From Halichondria panicea (taxonomy: Eukaryota; Porifera; Demospongiae; Suberitida; Halichondriidae), in contig NC_087383.1 of the NCBI RefSeq assembly GCF_963675165.1, forward strand, positions 6,302,839-6,366,838: a DNA stretch of 64,000 bases. The letters run 5' to 3'. Below the pieces are notes generated by a model. The model did no database searches. It was not told where the DNA came from and saw nothing but the letters and a program-made list of their open reading frames with translations. The translations under genes were made by a program, and so were the position numbers. Below, one piece after another: positions 44,780-56,314 of this stretch (positions within the stretch are counted from its first letter, which is position 1; every line of letters begins with the position of its first letter).

Positions 44780-44895
44780 CTGTGAGGTGTGTGGGGGTGT
44801 GTGTGGAGTGGGTGGGGTGAAGTGTGTTGGTTGTGTGGAGTGGGTGTATTGTGTGGGGTGTGTGGGTGTAGTGTGTGGGGTGTGTGGAGGGGACG
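44780..44895. repeat. GTGTGG minisatellite
   Basis: Irregular GTGTGGGGTGTG and GGAGTGGGTG units upstream (minus strand) of the kinase-like exon, acting as part of its intron. Confidence 0.85.
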
Positions 44896-45799
44896 TGCAC
44901 ACATGAAGCTAAGAGGCCAGCAGGTCCACTGCTCATACCAACAAACACATTGCAGCCACCACACACACCATCACCTACACCAGGGAATACTATATACAGT
45001 GGAGCATCAGAACCAAATTCTTGATTAACTGATGACACTTAAATTTGCGTAATTATGGGTTGCTGCTATGATGCAATATTGGGGCAGCTGCATGTTACTC
45101 TACTATTAGCATAGTTGTGGTAAGCCAGAACCTTCCAAGTCTCCACAACCTCATAAGGATTCACTCGAAGGTCACCTGAAGCCATAGGGACACGGATCAC
45201 TACAGGTTAGCTATCAAAAATGTGCTTGTATTTTTAAGTGAAAATTGCATTCAATATTAAAATTCAAAGTGAAGATACAACACAACAAACACAATAAAAA
45301 TTAATTCTACAGGACAACAATGACTAAGAGGCTTTCGTATACTAGAGAGGAGGTACTGCAGGATCTCCTGGATAGCAGTGGCCATGATTCTGAGTCAACA
45401 AGCTATCATTGGGAACTGTACAAAGAAGTGCCTCTTATGCACACACACAGAGAAAGCTAAAAGCCAAACAGAATTGAATTGTAACAGGTGCATAGTGATT
45501 AGGATCAAATTGACCTAATTTCATAAGGGACATTTCATAAAGGAATTGTAGCCTTGGGAGTGCCTAAACATTAGCATTGGGAACAGATAATAACACTATA
45601 AAAAGTGTCTGTTATGCACACACAGAAAGCCAAACAGAATTTAAATTGCAACAGGGAACAAAATAAATAATGTGTGGCCTCTGGGAATTCTAAATACATT
45701 ATCACTGCATGGGAATACATTGGGAACAAAAAAGCATCAAGAATTGGAGGGTGCCTACTACAGACAGGTGCCCTACAGACATTACACATTGCAAGTAAA

Positions 45800-46220
45800 A
45801 ACAATTATCTCACAGAAGCCTAAAACTACAACCACAATTGAAGTGACCTTTGGCATGCCTAAAACATGACCCTACAAAAAGGTTATAGTTGCACCATAAT
45901 AACACACAACCAATGTCCTATGCCAGTGGCACAACACATGACAATAATAGAGAGAATCTGTACAGACTTTCCCCAGGTTATCAACAATCATTGAGAATAA
46001 TACAAAAGCATGGATTGCAGGCCTAATACATTGGCATTGGGAACAGACAATGTAAAAATAATTATCTCACAGAAGCCAAAAAGTACAACCACAATTGAAG
46101 TGACCTTTGGAATGCCTAAAACATGACAATTATAACTTTACACAAGTAAGAGGTAATAATGAGTTGCACACCATTATAATAACACAATGTCCTATAGGCC
46201 AGTGGCACAACACAGTACAG
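45800..46220. repeat. two-unit direct duplication
   Basis: ATTATCTCACAGAAGCC through AATTGAAGTGACCTTTGG to the GTGGCACAACACA block at 45801-45940 recurs at 46060-46215. Part of the region between the two piggyBac coding blocks. Confidence 0.7.
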
Positions 46221-46266
46221 ACAAGTTGTAATTGGTTACTACACAACAATTGTAAATTTGCCTAAG

Positions 46267-46320
<54 letters not shown>

Positions 46321-46331
46321 CACACACACAC

Positions 46332-46382
<51 letters not shown>

Positions 46383-46393
46383 CACACACACAC

Positions 46394-46437
<44 letters not shown>
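46267..46437. repeat. AC microsatellite
   Basis: 171 bases of AC units with a few CAACAC interruptions at 46318-46334 and 46379-46395, themselves a larger periodicity. Open frames on both strands are artefacts. Confidence 0.97.
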
Positions 46438-46438
<1 letters not shown>

Positions 46439-48108
46439 GAAACAGTTCCCCCTGCCCTTGGACTCCCACCCTTCAAGACCATTCTCGAGAGGCCTTCATC
46501 CAATCTGTAGGCCCAGCTGTATCCATCTCAAGTTCTCCCTTAGACATATTCCAGCATTTCTTTACCACTGAAATAATGGATAACAAAGTAGCTGAGACAA
46601 ATTGATACGCTAGGCAAATGATGACCCCACTACAACATGATAAATGGACCCCACTCACGACTGCTGAGCTAAAGGCTTACATGGGATTCTGCATTTTCAT
46701 GGGGATCGTGAAACTCGCAACGATTGAAAATGATTGGAGGAGAGACGTGCAATTCCACTACTCACCAATTGCATCGAAGATCTCACGCGATCGCTTTAGG
46801 GACATCCGACGATACCTCCATTTCACGGACAACACCACTCTCCCGACTCCAGGCACCCCAGGTAGCGATCGTTTGGCCAAAGTACGCCCCCTCTTCAATA
46901 AGATCAACGAGCGCTGTTCTGCTGCATACAACTTAGGCCGTGAAGTTGCAGTAGACGAGGCAATGATAAAGTTTCAGGGTAGATCTGCACTGAAACAGTA
47001 CCTCCCAAATAAACCTGTGAAGAGAGGAATCAAGGTTTGGGTCCTAGCAGACGGGTACTTCCACATGCTACAAGTGTATACAGGGAGAGAAGCCACACCA
47101 GAGAAGCAACTGGGAGCATGAGTTGTGAAAGACCTCACAGCCTCGTTGAAGCACATGCAAGCACCACCACGTCTATTTTGACAACTTTTTCACGTCTGTC
47201 AAACTGTTGGAAGACTTGGAGAAGGATGGCATTTATACTTGTGGTACAGCTCGCGCTGACCGCAGAGGCTTCTCCAAGGCTCTCAAGCAGCCAAAGCTGA
47301 CAGAAAGTAATAAGCATAATTATTATTTACCTTTTCAGGGGGGAATACATGACTCTCCAGAAAGAAAAAGGTGACGGTCTCAGTGACAATAGGGTTGTCC
47401 GTGTGATCTCCACAGCCTCTGACGCCACTTCGGTTATCTCTGTACAACGTACAGTCAAGACAGGCGAAAAAATCTCCGTCCCGTGCCCACAGAGCATCGA
47501 GGACCATAATCGCTTCATGGGGGGTGTTGACAGAGGGGATCAGCTCAGAGGGTACTACAGATGCCCTACAAAAGTCCATAAGTTTTATATGTACATTTAC
47601 TTCTTCCTAAAGGATATTTGCATTACGAACAGCTACATATTATATCGACAGTATTCACCCACCAACGCACTGAAAACCCTCCTCTCATTTCGTCACGAGT
47701 TGGCCAAGAAGCTAATTGGCGACTACTGCTCCAAAAAGAGCAAGACACCCTTGAAATCGCTAGGAATAGCTCACTTCCCTCTTCACCACCATGGATGTAC
47801 GCAGAGGTCGTTGCCATCTGTGTTATCAGAAAAACAAAAGGAAGGACACAGCATGGTTTTGCCTACAGTGCGAGAAGTGGTTTTGCCACACTGGCAACCC
47901 CTCATCTGACTGTTTTATGCTATGGCATAAGAACATGTAACTAGTTGTATAAAACGTCAACTCCTATGAGTTTTTATCCTGCCTGTTGAACATGAGTAGA
48001 AATACTTAGTACTGACTGTAACACGTAACCAGTGTACATTTACTACTTTACAAGCTATCTATATGTAGAGTAAGCGTACTAGCAGTTTAATACACAGCCA
48101 CAAAGCTT

Positions 48109-48490
48109 ACCTATGAAGTGCTGTGGCCTTGGCTGGTCCGTTCCAAACCAGGAGATCCCGACAGAGAATGCTAGGCAGTTGCCTAAAAGTTAGTTGCATC
48201 TTTCTTTGCCCGACGGAGGCGAATGCTGAACAAGATAAAAATAATTGAATATCTAACCGTGTAGACTACACTCTAAAAACAGGCTGTAACCTTACTTAGC
48301 TACTATTAAAGCATACTCTGCACACTCTGAGGCATCTCAGTAGGTATCTAAGTATAGTACATTAGCTAAGAAGGCTTATAAAGGCTTCACTAGCTACAAG
48401 TACGATCGTTATACGCACAAAATCTTACCTCTAAAAGAATCCTTCGCTGTGGCCTTGGCTGGTTGACAATTCCGTTGTAGTCCAGGAGAT
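48109..48490 (-). repeat. two exon-like units, inverted relatives of 54190 and 63310
   Basis: On the minus strand each unit reads CAGGATCTCC or similar, then CCAGCCAAGGCCACAGC and a donor GTAAGCTTTGTG (48109-48180) or GTAAGATTTTGTG (48425-48490). The same unit occurs on the plus strand at 54190-54295, 62975-63050 and 63310-63385. The conserved donor suggests a repeated, possibly non-coding exon. Confidence 0.6.
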
Positions 48491-48495
48491 CCTGA

Positions 48496-48546
48496 TCCGC
48501 GGTGGGCGGTACTACGTATGAAATCATAACCGCGGCTATTCGGTTA
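48496..48546 (-). repeat. CCGCGG repeat, inverted copy
   Basis: Reads on the minus strand AACCGAATAGCCGCGGTTAT then ACCGCCCACCGCGG. The same 50 bases lie at 53983-54032 and, diverged, 6168-6211. The block has an internal inverted element (CCGCGG at each side). Confidence 0.85.
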
Positions 48547-48761
48547 AAGCCTCCATACACACAACAAGTTATTAGTTTTAAGAGTGACAGACTTTTAATG
48601 CTAAAATTAATTTTCAAAATCCTGTATGACACCCTGGATAGATATACTGTGAAACTTTTTATACAAATTCATGACTTGAAAAAAGTTGTTCTAGGAAGCA
48701 GTGTACTGATGATTGTGTGTCACCATAGCAACAGATAGGGTTATATAGTGACAGGGCTTAC

Positions 48762-48882
48762 CAAGGAGACAGGTTTAACAGACGTTCTTGAGTTGGGCAC
48801 ATGATTGGCAGACCTTTGTTCTCTTGTAGCGCATCTTAGCACCAGGACACCATCGGAACACAGTGTAGGGCCGGGCACAGAT
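48762..48882 (-). pseudogene. RBM22: RBM22-like splicing factor exon, broken
   Basis: Minus-strand exon, acceptor GTCCCCTCAG, donor GTAAGCCC. Peptide [18 protein letters not shown], then [18 protein letters not shown], stop, TCLL. The order of cysteines and the phrases [11 protein letters not shown] and KxxVCQxCAxLKNVC are those of the N-terminal zinc-binding region of RBM22, a core spliceosome protein. The in-frame TAA sits where the family has glutamine (CAA), a single C-to-T change. Splice sites are intact, so the fragment was copied as genomic DNA and not from mRNA. No other RBM22 exon lies nearby, so this is an isolated dead fragment. Confidence 0.8.
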
Positions 48883-49242
48883 CTGAGGGGACACTCTGGG
48901 TAACAATGACCTCATTACAATGACACTTCATTATAATATTTCGGGCACTTCTAAAAAATGTTTAGCTGAGAGGGGGAAGCGTTTAATTCAGGGGGTCAGG
49001 GGTCAGGGGTCGTTCCCCAGAACAATTAAATGATTATCTGAGGTGCAATGTGTGTTTTTCCATGATAAATTTAAGCCACGTATACGATGACTACGTAACG
49101 ATAATACACAAGGGGTTCTAGTACACTTATTTTAATTCTTGTACATCATGACATCATTAATCGGGGGAATCCCCTCCCCTCTCTATGAAACCCTGCCCAA
49201 TAGTTACACCTAACAAAGTCAATTCTCATCAGAGTACATCTA

Positions 49243-49467
<225 letters not shown>

Positions 49468-49605
49468 CTGTGTGTGTGTGTGTGTGTGTACGAGGGCCGG
49501 GTGTGTGTGTATGTGTGTGTGTGTACGAGGGCTGGGTGTGTGTGTATGTGTGTAGGAGGGCCGGGTGTGTGTGTGTGTGTGTGTGTGTACGGCCGGGTGT
49601 GCTGT
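49468..49605. repeat. GT minisatellite with GTACGAGGGCCGGG units
   Basis: Three to four units of a GT run followed by GTACGAGGGCCGGGTG or a variant. It abuts the eS6 exon acceptor and encodes a spurious cysteine/valine-rich frame. Confidence 0.9.
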
Positions 49606-49672
49606 GTACGATCTTACAGAACTGGAATATCTACAAATAACATGCCCAAAGGTAGGGAGATTAGATCCTACC

Positions 49673-49892
49673 TACCGTATAAGCTCTATTTAAGGCGCCA
49701 CATAAAAATATTTCCGCTGGTATAGGTGGTTGTATTCAGAGGTGGAAAATTACTTTTGAGGCTGAATGGTGTGTCTTTAGAGGGCGGCCTTCTAATTGGA
49801 GATAAAAAAACAGCTTTTCCAACCTCTAATACGGCTACCTTTACCAGCATAAATATTTTTATGTGGCGCCTTAAATAGAGCTGATACTGGTA
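49673..49892. mobile_element. 220-base element with about 50-base inverted ends
   Basis: Left arm TACCGTATAAGCTCTATT continuing AAGGCGCCACATAAAAATAT; the right arm is its inverted copy with TACCAGTATCAGCTCTATTT. Flanked by sequence consistent with TA. Related in terminal bases to the other TACCGTAT elements. Confidence 0.85.
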
Positions 49893-49939
49893 GGGTTTGA
49901 CAAGTGCATTCAGTATGTACTACTGAGACAATTGTTTAC

Positions 49940-50084
49940 CTCTCCACTGTTGTATGAAGTCCACACAACGACCTTTAAACCTCTTAGTATTTGCGACAAC
50001 CACATTGCCCGAGCCTTCGTCCTCCAGCCAGTTGTCATCACTTCGAAGGCGTTTCTTCATTTTTAGCTTGTTTAGTCTGGGCAT
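49940..50084 (-). CDS. candidate first exon, unknown protein
   Basis: Minus strand from the ATG at 50084, ending at donor GTAAACAAT. Peptide MPRLNKLKMKKRLRSDDNWL, then EDEGSGNVVVANTKRFKGR, then CVDFIQQWR. It starts basic and turns acidic, and the wording is protein-like, but I do not recognise the family. It lies in the same strand and cluster as the RBM22 and eS6 fragments, so it may likewise be a stranded gene piece. Confidence 0.4.
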
Positions 50085-51254
50085 TTGAAATGCTGAGCTG
50101 GGTTCTGCTCCATAGTGTGTTCCTCAGTACGGCTAGACCAACACCACTTCACTCTTGCCCCGCTATACTCTACCCTCACTGGGTCTTCACGAGTTTCTTC
50201 CCCAGTCGAACGGCAATGGTTCCAGCGCATGCTCCTATGTGGAGTTTTATTTTCTCATGAATATAATTATTAATGAGCTATTCGCAAAAGTAGCATTTTT
50301 TTATAACTCTCTTCCCTTTGCAGTTTGTTTCCTGCTTCCTGCACCAATCTATTACACATGGCAGGAACTAAATATAGCCACAAAGCCGCCATGTGGCTTT
50401 GCTTAGAAACTTCAACACTAACAAATTTATACAAATTTACATGCCACAGCAAACTGAACTGACAAATTGTTGCAAAAGTATGAGATGAATTTGAACATGT
50501 TCAGTGCTATCTTATAGGATTGATGAACATCTATACGTAATTGTTTAACTTTTTCGTGTCGATCCATTGAGAGTCGAGAAATGCATCGTTGAAAATGCTA
50601 TATAAAAAACCACAAAATAGTACTAGTTGGAGAGATGTGAGCACACAATAAGCCACATTATTTTTGTGTATTACATCCAACAGATGTCCTCCTCAATACA
50701 TTCCAAGCATCGTCCAAATCAGTCCTACTTGTATTCTGTGTGGTACGAAAAATATGCTAATATTACAGGTCAAAAATTTGTTTAATCAGGAATTGCCTGA
50801 ACAGACCACTGTATATGCTTACCCCACTGTAGAGAAGCTCAACTAACCTACCCAGCTTATTTAGTATACCTAGCAAGTGGAATAAACCTGTAATGTTACT
50901 CATAAATTATTCCTGAACATCCAACATTAACGAGCAACAGGTTAATTAATCTCACCGTTATTTGCCACATAATAGCGAGTTTTTAAGCATTTCTAAATGT
51001 TATAGCAGCAGTGGGATACAGCCATTATTACTGTGGCTGTGGACCAGAATGTACTTCTGGTCCATTTGCAGAGAGTTTGCTGAAACGAAAGAGCCGGAAA
51101 TTGAATTGGACTCAGACAGCGAAGACCAGTGACAGTGACAAGGAGAATATAGAAACAAAAGTCATCACTGGCCTGGAGTAAAAGACGAATTGATAGATAT
51201 GCAAACATGACTGAACATTTAACCATACATAATGTTTTAACTATGCTCTTTGTA
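50085..51254. other. no gene seen
   Basis: Open frames at 49991-50406 and 50664-50846 show no family signature. 51080-51120 reads ETKEPEIELDSDSEDQ on the plus strand after an acceptor-like TTTGCAG, a possible acidic exon without further support. Confidence 0.3.
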
Positions 51255-51263
51255 TTGTTTACA

Positions 51264-52002
51264 TAGCCTCTACACAGGCTCTCCTTTTTCTGTTCTTTAT
51301 CACAATCGATTTATTCGTTCAATGAGATAAAATACGGTATTAATTGGAGGAATAAAGAAAGAAATAGACGTAAAGTTAGGAAAAAGGAGAGCCTGTATCG
51401 GGAAGTCGCGTGAGGGTAGAAGGGTGGTAGAAGGGTGAAAATGAGCGTGGGCATACTGAGCTAGAGATGTTGGACTGCCCACGCAGAGGTCTACGACTAA
51501 TAAAACTTTGCCTGCAGCAAGCAGGACATGGACTTGGAACTGGAAGTTTGCAAGCACTATAGCTAGCTATACCTTAGGCTTAGCTAGATGATCTACTAGT
51601 CTAGATTGTGTGTTTAGATTCTATCACTATTACCTTTTCTTGTGTCTTTCTACATGCTATAGTAGAATAGCTTAGTCATCATTATCATAATTATAGCAGG
51701 TAGCTACTGCCACCAGAGCTGGCCACGCTGGTTCTCTGATCTGACTTGCAGCACAGCTTGGTGGTCTCAGTGCAGTACAGTCTTACTCTGAATGCGTGGG
51801 AGAATACCTTACGTCACGATTGTGGGCTACATATCGCCCACGTTCATAAAAATCCTTGTGGATCACGCGATTTCCCAAACCAGGCCTTACTTTTTCTTAA
51901 CTGTACGCCCATTTCTTTCCTTGCTGCCTCACTATGTCTTTCTTATGTTTATGGATGAACAGTGACAACAGCAAGAAAAAGTAAGGCCTGGGAACGAGGC
52001 TA
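51264..52002. mobile_element. Mutator-like element with perfect 9-bp duplication
   Basis: Ends TAGCCTCTACACAGGCTC on the left and, minus strand, TAGCCTCGTTCCCAGGCC on the right. Flanked on both sides by TTGTTTACA (51255-51263, 52003-52011). 739 bases, homologous to 732-1550 read in reverse, without the nested short element there. No coding region. Confidence 0.9.
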
Positions 52003-52449
52003 TTGTTTACACACTATTTATGATATATTCACATGTAGTGCCATCTACAAAAGTCAACTGACAAATTGTTGCAAAGAGAATACACTTACAAAACTCTGCA
52101 TACACTTAGCTTAATAACATTGGAACAGACTAGAAGTTGTGTCCCACCCGTAACAGACTAGCAACTCCATGTAAAAGCCCAAAATCATGTTACATTACTC
52201 AACAAAACTTGCTTCAACTTGAAGTATACGCCTAATTTCAAACATATACTACAAAACCAACTTCTGTACTTACCTTCTGAGCTTTGAACAGCTTCTAACA
52301 GTGGTCTGGGTCTATGCTACACAGCTCTAACTACAGGCAGCTACTCACACAATGGCACCAGCTATTTGCTTCCGGACACGCCCACTTCCTGGAAAATAAA
52401 CTTCTCGCATTTATTCCAGTTGCTTTTCGACTGTCCTGTGTTCCAAAAG
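52003..52449. other. no gene seen
   Basis: Open frame 52314-52511 has no recognised motif and runs into the next element. Confidence 0.3.
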
Positions 52450-53195
52450 AGGAAGGGGATTGGAAACGAAAATTTTTGCGTGAAACACTCCGCGTTATAG
52501 GGCGTGGCTAAAACTACAAAGGGATTATTTTATAGTCAGCATGCTCATTACCTGTCTTTGCTGCCATACCATACAATGTGCTGTACATAGAAATGGTGAA
52601 ATTGATCACTTTTAATGTTGAATATTCTAAAAAGTAAAGAGAATATAGCTCTAAAAGATCGACTAAGCAACGCAACCACTATCACTAAACAAATAAATGC
52701 TATAAAAGAAGGAATAGCCCTTACTATGAAGTCGTGAGAGGTCAAGGCCCGTGGTGTGTCTAAAAGTATACTAAAGCAGTTTGAAGGACTATACTGCAAA
52801 CGTTTACGAACAGTAAAGCTTATCTATGGCATGAAACCATTCTATATAGCACTTAGATACATAATAACCAAGTCAAGCAATGTCTTTTGCTGTTTAGGCT
52901 TCGCAGCAGGGAAAGAGAAAAGTTGACATGGAGTAATTCAAGCTATACTCAACAAAAACTAAAAACAGAGTAAAAACAGCGGACTTAGACAAGTTAGAGC
53001 TTGTCAGTGGTGTAAACTTACTTCTCTAGAGTAACCTCCCAGCCTCTGAGTGATCGCTAGTGGATAGGAGACCTAGAAACAGTTGAAATACAACCAGAGT
53101 ACGGTCAAAACAAAAATAATCACGAGCGCAAAATCATAACGCGGAGTGTTTCAACCATTTACACAGGGAGGCCTGGTCGTTTCCAATCCCCTTCC
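52450..53195. mobile_element. 746-base element with inverted ends
   Basis: GGAAGGGGATTGGAAACGA followed by TGAAACACTCCGCGTTAT (52451-52498) returns inverted as ATAACGCGGAGTGTTTCA (53136) and TCGTTTCCAATCCCCTTCC (53177-53195). Target duplication not evident. Non-coding. Confidence 0.75.
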
Positions 53196-53982
53196 TTTTC
53201 AATCTATGGTTCCATCAATGTCCCTGATGGCAAGACTCCTCGCGACACTTAGCCTCGAGACCACGCCGATTGAAATCGGCCAGAGGAGGCGCAAAGCACT
53301 TAACCTTTGCTAATCAGGTCTCTAATTGCCGTTGTGTTAATTGCATGCCAGTCTCATGAATTAGCCGCCCTCAGGTAGGGGAGAGACCTTGAGAAGGGCG
53401 GCTGATTCAAGAGCCTAACCATGGGTACACAGGAGTGAACTGCAATAAAGATCTCTTTCACTTGCACTGAGCAGATATCAAACATTCAAGAGCTTCCACA
53501 ACTGAAGATGTGAGATGTGGAATGCTTCTTCAGAGATATGGTGGGCACATTTTACACTTCGTAAATTGGAGGAAAGTTCTCCCAATCGAATGGATCCCTC
53601 GTTGCCATCAATTATTACTGTTTTATCAAATGCCTTCATTTGATGTACGTGCGAATATATACTACAATCAATGTGCCAGTTGATCATCCTCCCTCACAAG
53701 TTACTGCAATATAACTGACCACAACTATTTATATATTGGACATTGATAATCATGAGCATTATATTCATGGCTAACAGCTAATAATACGTGTATAATTATG
53801 ATGCATGTTATTGCTGCACTTGGTCGAATTTCAATAGAAATGTACAACAAAAGATTACATGAGCGGTGAACAATGCTATTAGAACATGATTGTTTACAGT
53901 CGTGCGAGTGTTATACAATTAAATTAATGCAGTCATTGGAAATCGATCAACGCAAAATTAGGTTAGGCGACAACAGTACTTA
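53196..53982. other. spacer with a short TAGCCTCGA hairpin
   Basis: 53252-53290 reads TAGCCTCGAGACCACGCC and contains GCCGATTGAAATCGGC, a possible miniature relative of the Mutator-like family. No gene seen. Confidence 0.35.
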
Positions 53983-54032
53983 ACCGAATAGCCGCGGTTA
54001 TGATTTCATACATAGTACCGCCCACCGCGGAA
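53983..54032 (+). repeat. CCGCGG repeat, direct copy
   Basis: AACCGAATAGCCGCGGTTAT then ACCGCCCACCGCGG, near-identical to the inverted copy at 48496-48546. It precedes the exon-like unit at 54110-54405 as the other copy does on the opposite strand. Confidence 0.85.
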
Positions 54033-54109
54033 CCAAAATCTAAATTATTTTGTCTTCTCACTTGCAATAACAAAAAAAAAAAAAAAAAAAAATCTAATTA
54101 ATTTTAAAT

Positions 54110-54405
54110 TACTTTCATTATCAGCTTCTAGCAAAGAAAGATGTGTAGCTAAGAAGCAGTAGCAGTTTTCTGCAGGCAACTTTGTTGCAAACTAGTCTAG
54201 AATAGTTATTCTGCCAGGATCTCTGAGTTTTGAACGGAGCAGGTAACCAGCCAAGGCCCCAGCGAAGGATCATTTCACAAGTAAGCTCTGTGTGTGTATA
54301 GAGATCATCATTTTCCTAGTCTAGCCTTTAGAAGCCTTTTGAGCTGATTTAATATGCTTGTCCACCTACCTAGATAGCCTCTGAGTGTATGAAATATACT
54401 GAAAG
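54110..54405 (+). repeat. exon-like tandem unit, first copy
   Basis: Pattern TCAGCTTCTAGCAAAGAAAG, then GCAGTTTTCT, CCAGCCAAGGCCCCAGCG and a donor-like GTAAGCTCTGTGTGTGTAT. Homologous to 62860-63150 and 63235-63460. The transposon at 54410-62792 separates it from the other two copies. Confidence 0.65.
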
Positions 54406-54717
54406 AATACACAGCCAAAAATCCACAGGAACGTTTCAGGCCCGTGGGGAAATCAGCTGAATACAGGTCTGAATACGGGCCTGTATGCGGATGTAATCGC
54501 CCACGGCCTGCTTACATCCTGGAACCACAGGCCTGTTACAGCACGTGCATGTACGCCCAAATACAGCCCCTAAATAACAGGGCCGTTTCAGCATGTACCA
54601 CCCACGCCCTGCTTACAGCATGCAACGCATGCGCAGTAAGGAAGCACTGAAATGCAGGTGAATGTTCATATTCATTACACTATAGATCTATGATTACACT
54701 GATCGAACACAGAGAGA

Positions 54718-56314
54718 ATGAGTAAAGCCAACAAGAACAAGGTAAAGCACAACAGTAATTACTGGAATAACTCTACAAGCTAAAAATGAGTTGCTAAAAT
54801 AATTATGATAAAAATATATGTACAGCAGCAGTTCACCATTCCCTTTTCATCGAGTGTACTTCCTCGGCCTGCAACAGAAAAAGAGAAACAGTTAGTGAAT
54901 AGAGAAACAGTGAGTAAAACAAAAACTATGCTCACACACAGGGGTCAGGTACGAGTCGAGTTAGAAAATGGGAAATCTGGGGTAATGACTGCAGGGACGG
55001 TTGAGAGTCTTCTCAAAGGAATGCGGTCCAGCGGGATAGACGTGACCAACAAATCGTTGATGGACAGCAGTGGGGTATGTTAAAATATTAGGTGCTAACA
55101 CTTAAAATCCTAACATTGAACCATACACACACACACAGCGTTTGCTATCTACTAAAACCAAAGTAGTGGCAGGGGAGAAGTATCGACTCAAATATACAAA
55201 AACAGCGGGTAAAAGATTTAAAATGTGGATAAATCAGTTGAATAACATTATTTAATACAGGTGAATCCTCTTCAGGCTCAAGTGCTTTAGTGGTACAGTC
55301 TATACAAAACAAAGTCTTGCTGGAGGTATAATAATAGAAGCATGATAATTACATTAACTGGTGTATATACATGCACGCCTTTGTCATTAACTATAGAATA
55401 TTCTCAAAGAGCTAAAGGAAATTAATACAAGGCTGGTCAAACTAGAAAGTGGACAACAGCAGTGCCTCCAAAATGTCAAGACCACAAAACCTATCTTTTC
55501 CGTTGAAAAAACAGAGTACATGGTGTGTATAATTATGCCACAGGTCATAAAATAATATTACCTTTGACTTAGCATACACTCAAGTCCAAACTGGGTGCAG
55601 TGTTTTTACGCTCCTTGAGGAGAGAAGTGGATGATGAAACATTACAAGTGCGTATTCAACAATGCACTAATATTTATGAAAATACATGTTATTCACGTAG
55701 TCACTGGCCACACAAGCAATGGACAGAGATGCAAATGACCCCGAAAAATTGGACGCAGTTTGCGGTGGTTAAAAAAGAAATTTAGTGAGTACAGGGTCGA
55801 TGAGAGGAGAAAGGTAAAATTTTATCACTAATAATTATACCACTTACGCTTACACTCCAAACAAGGTCCTTGGATTGAATCCATACGGCAAATTCCCTGA
55901 AAGGAAAACCGAGACAGTGGCAAGGGATATGATCGGAACATTAAAGGCTCCAATGAGCAGGGACATTGAAAAATGTTACCTCAAGAACTTGACACTCTTG
56001 GTGACGATGTTCTATGATCATGAATTGCACTGTTACGTTGTTTCAAATTGCAGAAGAAGTTTGTCAGAGAGGAATCCCCCCGTGCTCGAGAGGAGGGGAA
56101 AATGTATGTACAATTTAGAGAGTGGCTTGAGTATCGTTTTGGAAAGTCTGGTGAGCCATGCCCAGCAGAATGGCAAACCATACTAGAGGACGATGGAACC
56201 AGTCATACCGACGAAGAGTCACCAGTCGGTATGTCATTCAGAAGCAATTCATATAGTAACTCTTTGTACGTGTGTACGTGTACAGACTCTGATCCAACCC
56301 AGCTGAGTCCTTAA
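54718..56314 (+). CDS. transposon accessory protein, multi-exon
   Basis: Exons: 54718-54741 (MSKANKNK), 54826-55074 (begins QQFTIPFSSSVLPRPATEK), 55139-55208, 55261-55325, 55397-55522 (coiled-coil-like NILKELKEINTRLVKLESG), 55585 onward, 55866-56000 (LNPYGKFPERKTETVARDMI) and 56054-56314 (EGKMYVQFREWLEYRFGKSG, stop at the end). Most junctions keep phase. The sixth exon is unresolved: one frame reads NWTQFAVVKKEI then stop, another gives RWLKKKFSEYRVDERRK up to a donor at 55813, so there is a missed intron or a frameshift between. The protein is basic and helical, with no domain I recognise. By position it is the second gene of the element; CACTA transposons often carry such a DNA-binding helper, which is an analogy and not a demonstrated role. 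Confidence 0.55.

Larger units (their letters stand above)
45320..47940 (+). pseudogene. piggyBac-type transposase, decayed
   Basis: N-terminal exon from the ATG at 45320 reads MTKRLSYTREEVLQDLLDSS, a helix followed by acidic residues. The main domain begins about 46441: SVGPAVSISSSPLDIFQHFF, then LKAYMGFCIFMGIVKL, VAVDEAMIKFQGR (first catalytic aspartate), VYFDNFFTSVKLLEDL (second), HNRFMGGVDRGDQLRGYY (third), and a C-terminal cysteine-rich finger CHLCYQKNKRK, CLQCEKWFCH. All are landmarks of piggyBac transposases that cut and paste at TTAA. Breaks: stop at 46603-46605, stop at 47119-47121, and frame changes near 47160, 47310 and 47785. Both stops are TGA where family wording suggests arginine CGA, so C-to-T decay is likely. 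An AC microsatellite separates the first exon from the rest. TTAA ends were not found, so the copy is probably truncated. Confidence 0.85.

Noticed and set aside
46192-46503. Cysteine/valine- and threonine/histidine-rich open frames
   Set aside because: They are translations of an AC/GT microsatellite; the same holds at 37829-38168, 40455-41056, 49363-49725 and 63600-63991.
47307-47338. A 32-base intron in the piggyBac transposase (GTAATAAG to TTTTCAG)
   Set aside because: The splice-like bases are good, but removal does not restore the frame of the next block, so an indel in a decayed copy is as likely.
53196-53300. A second 40-base minimal Mutator-like element at TAGCCTCGAGACCACG
   Set aside because: The right end (GAGGAGGCG) and flanks do not give a convincing 9-bp duplication.
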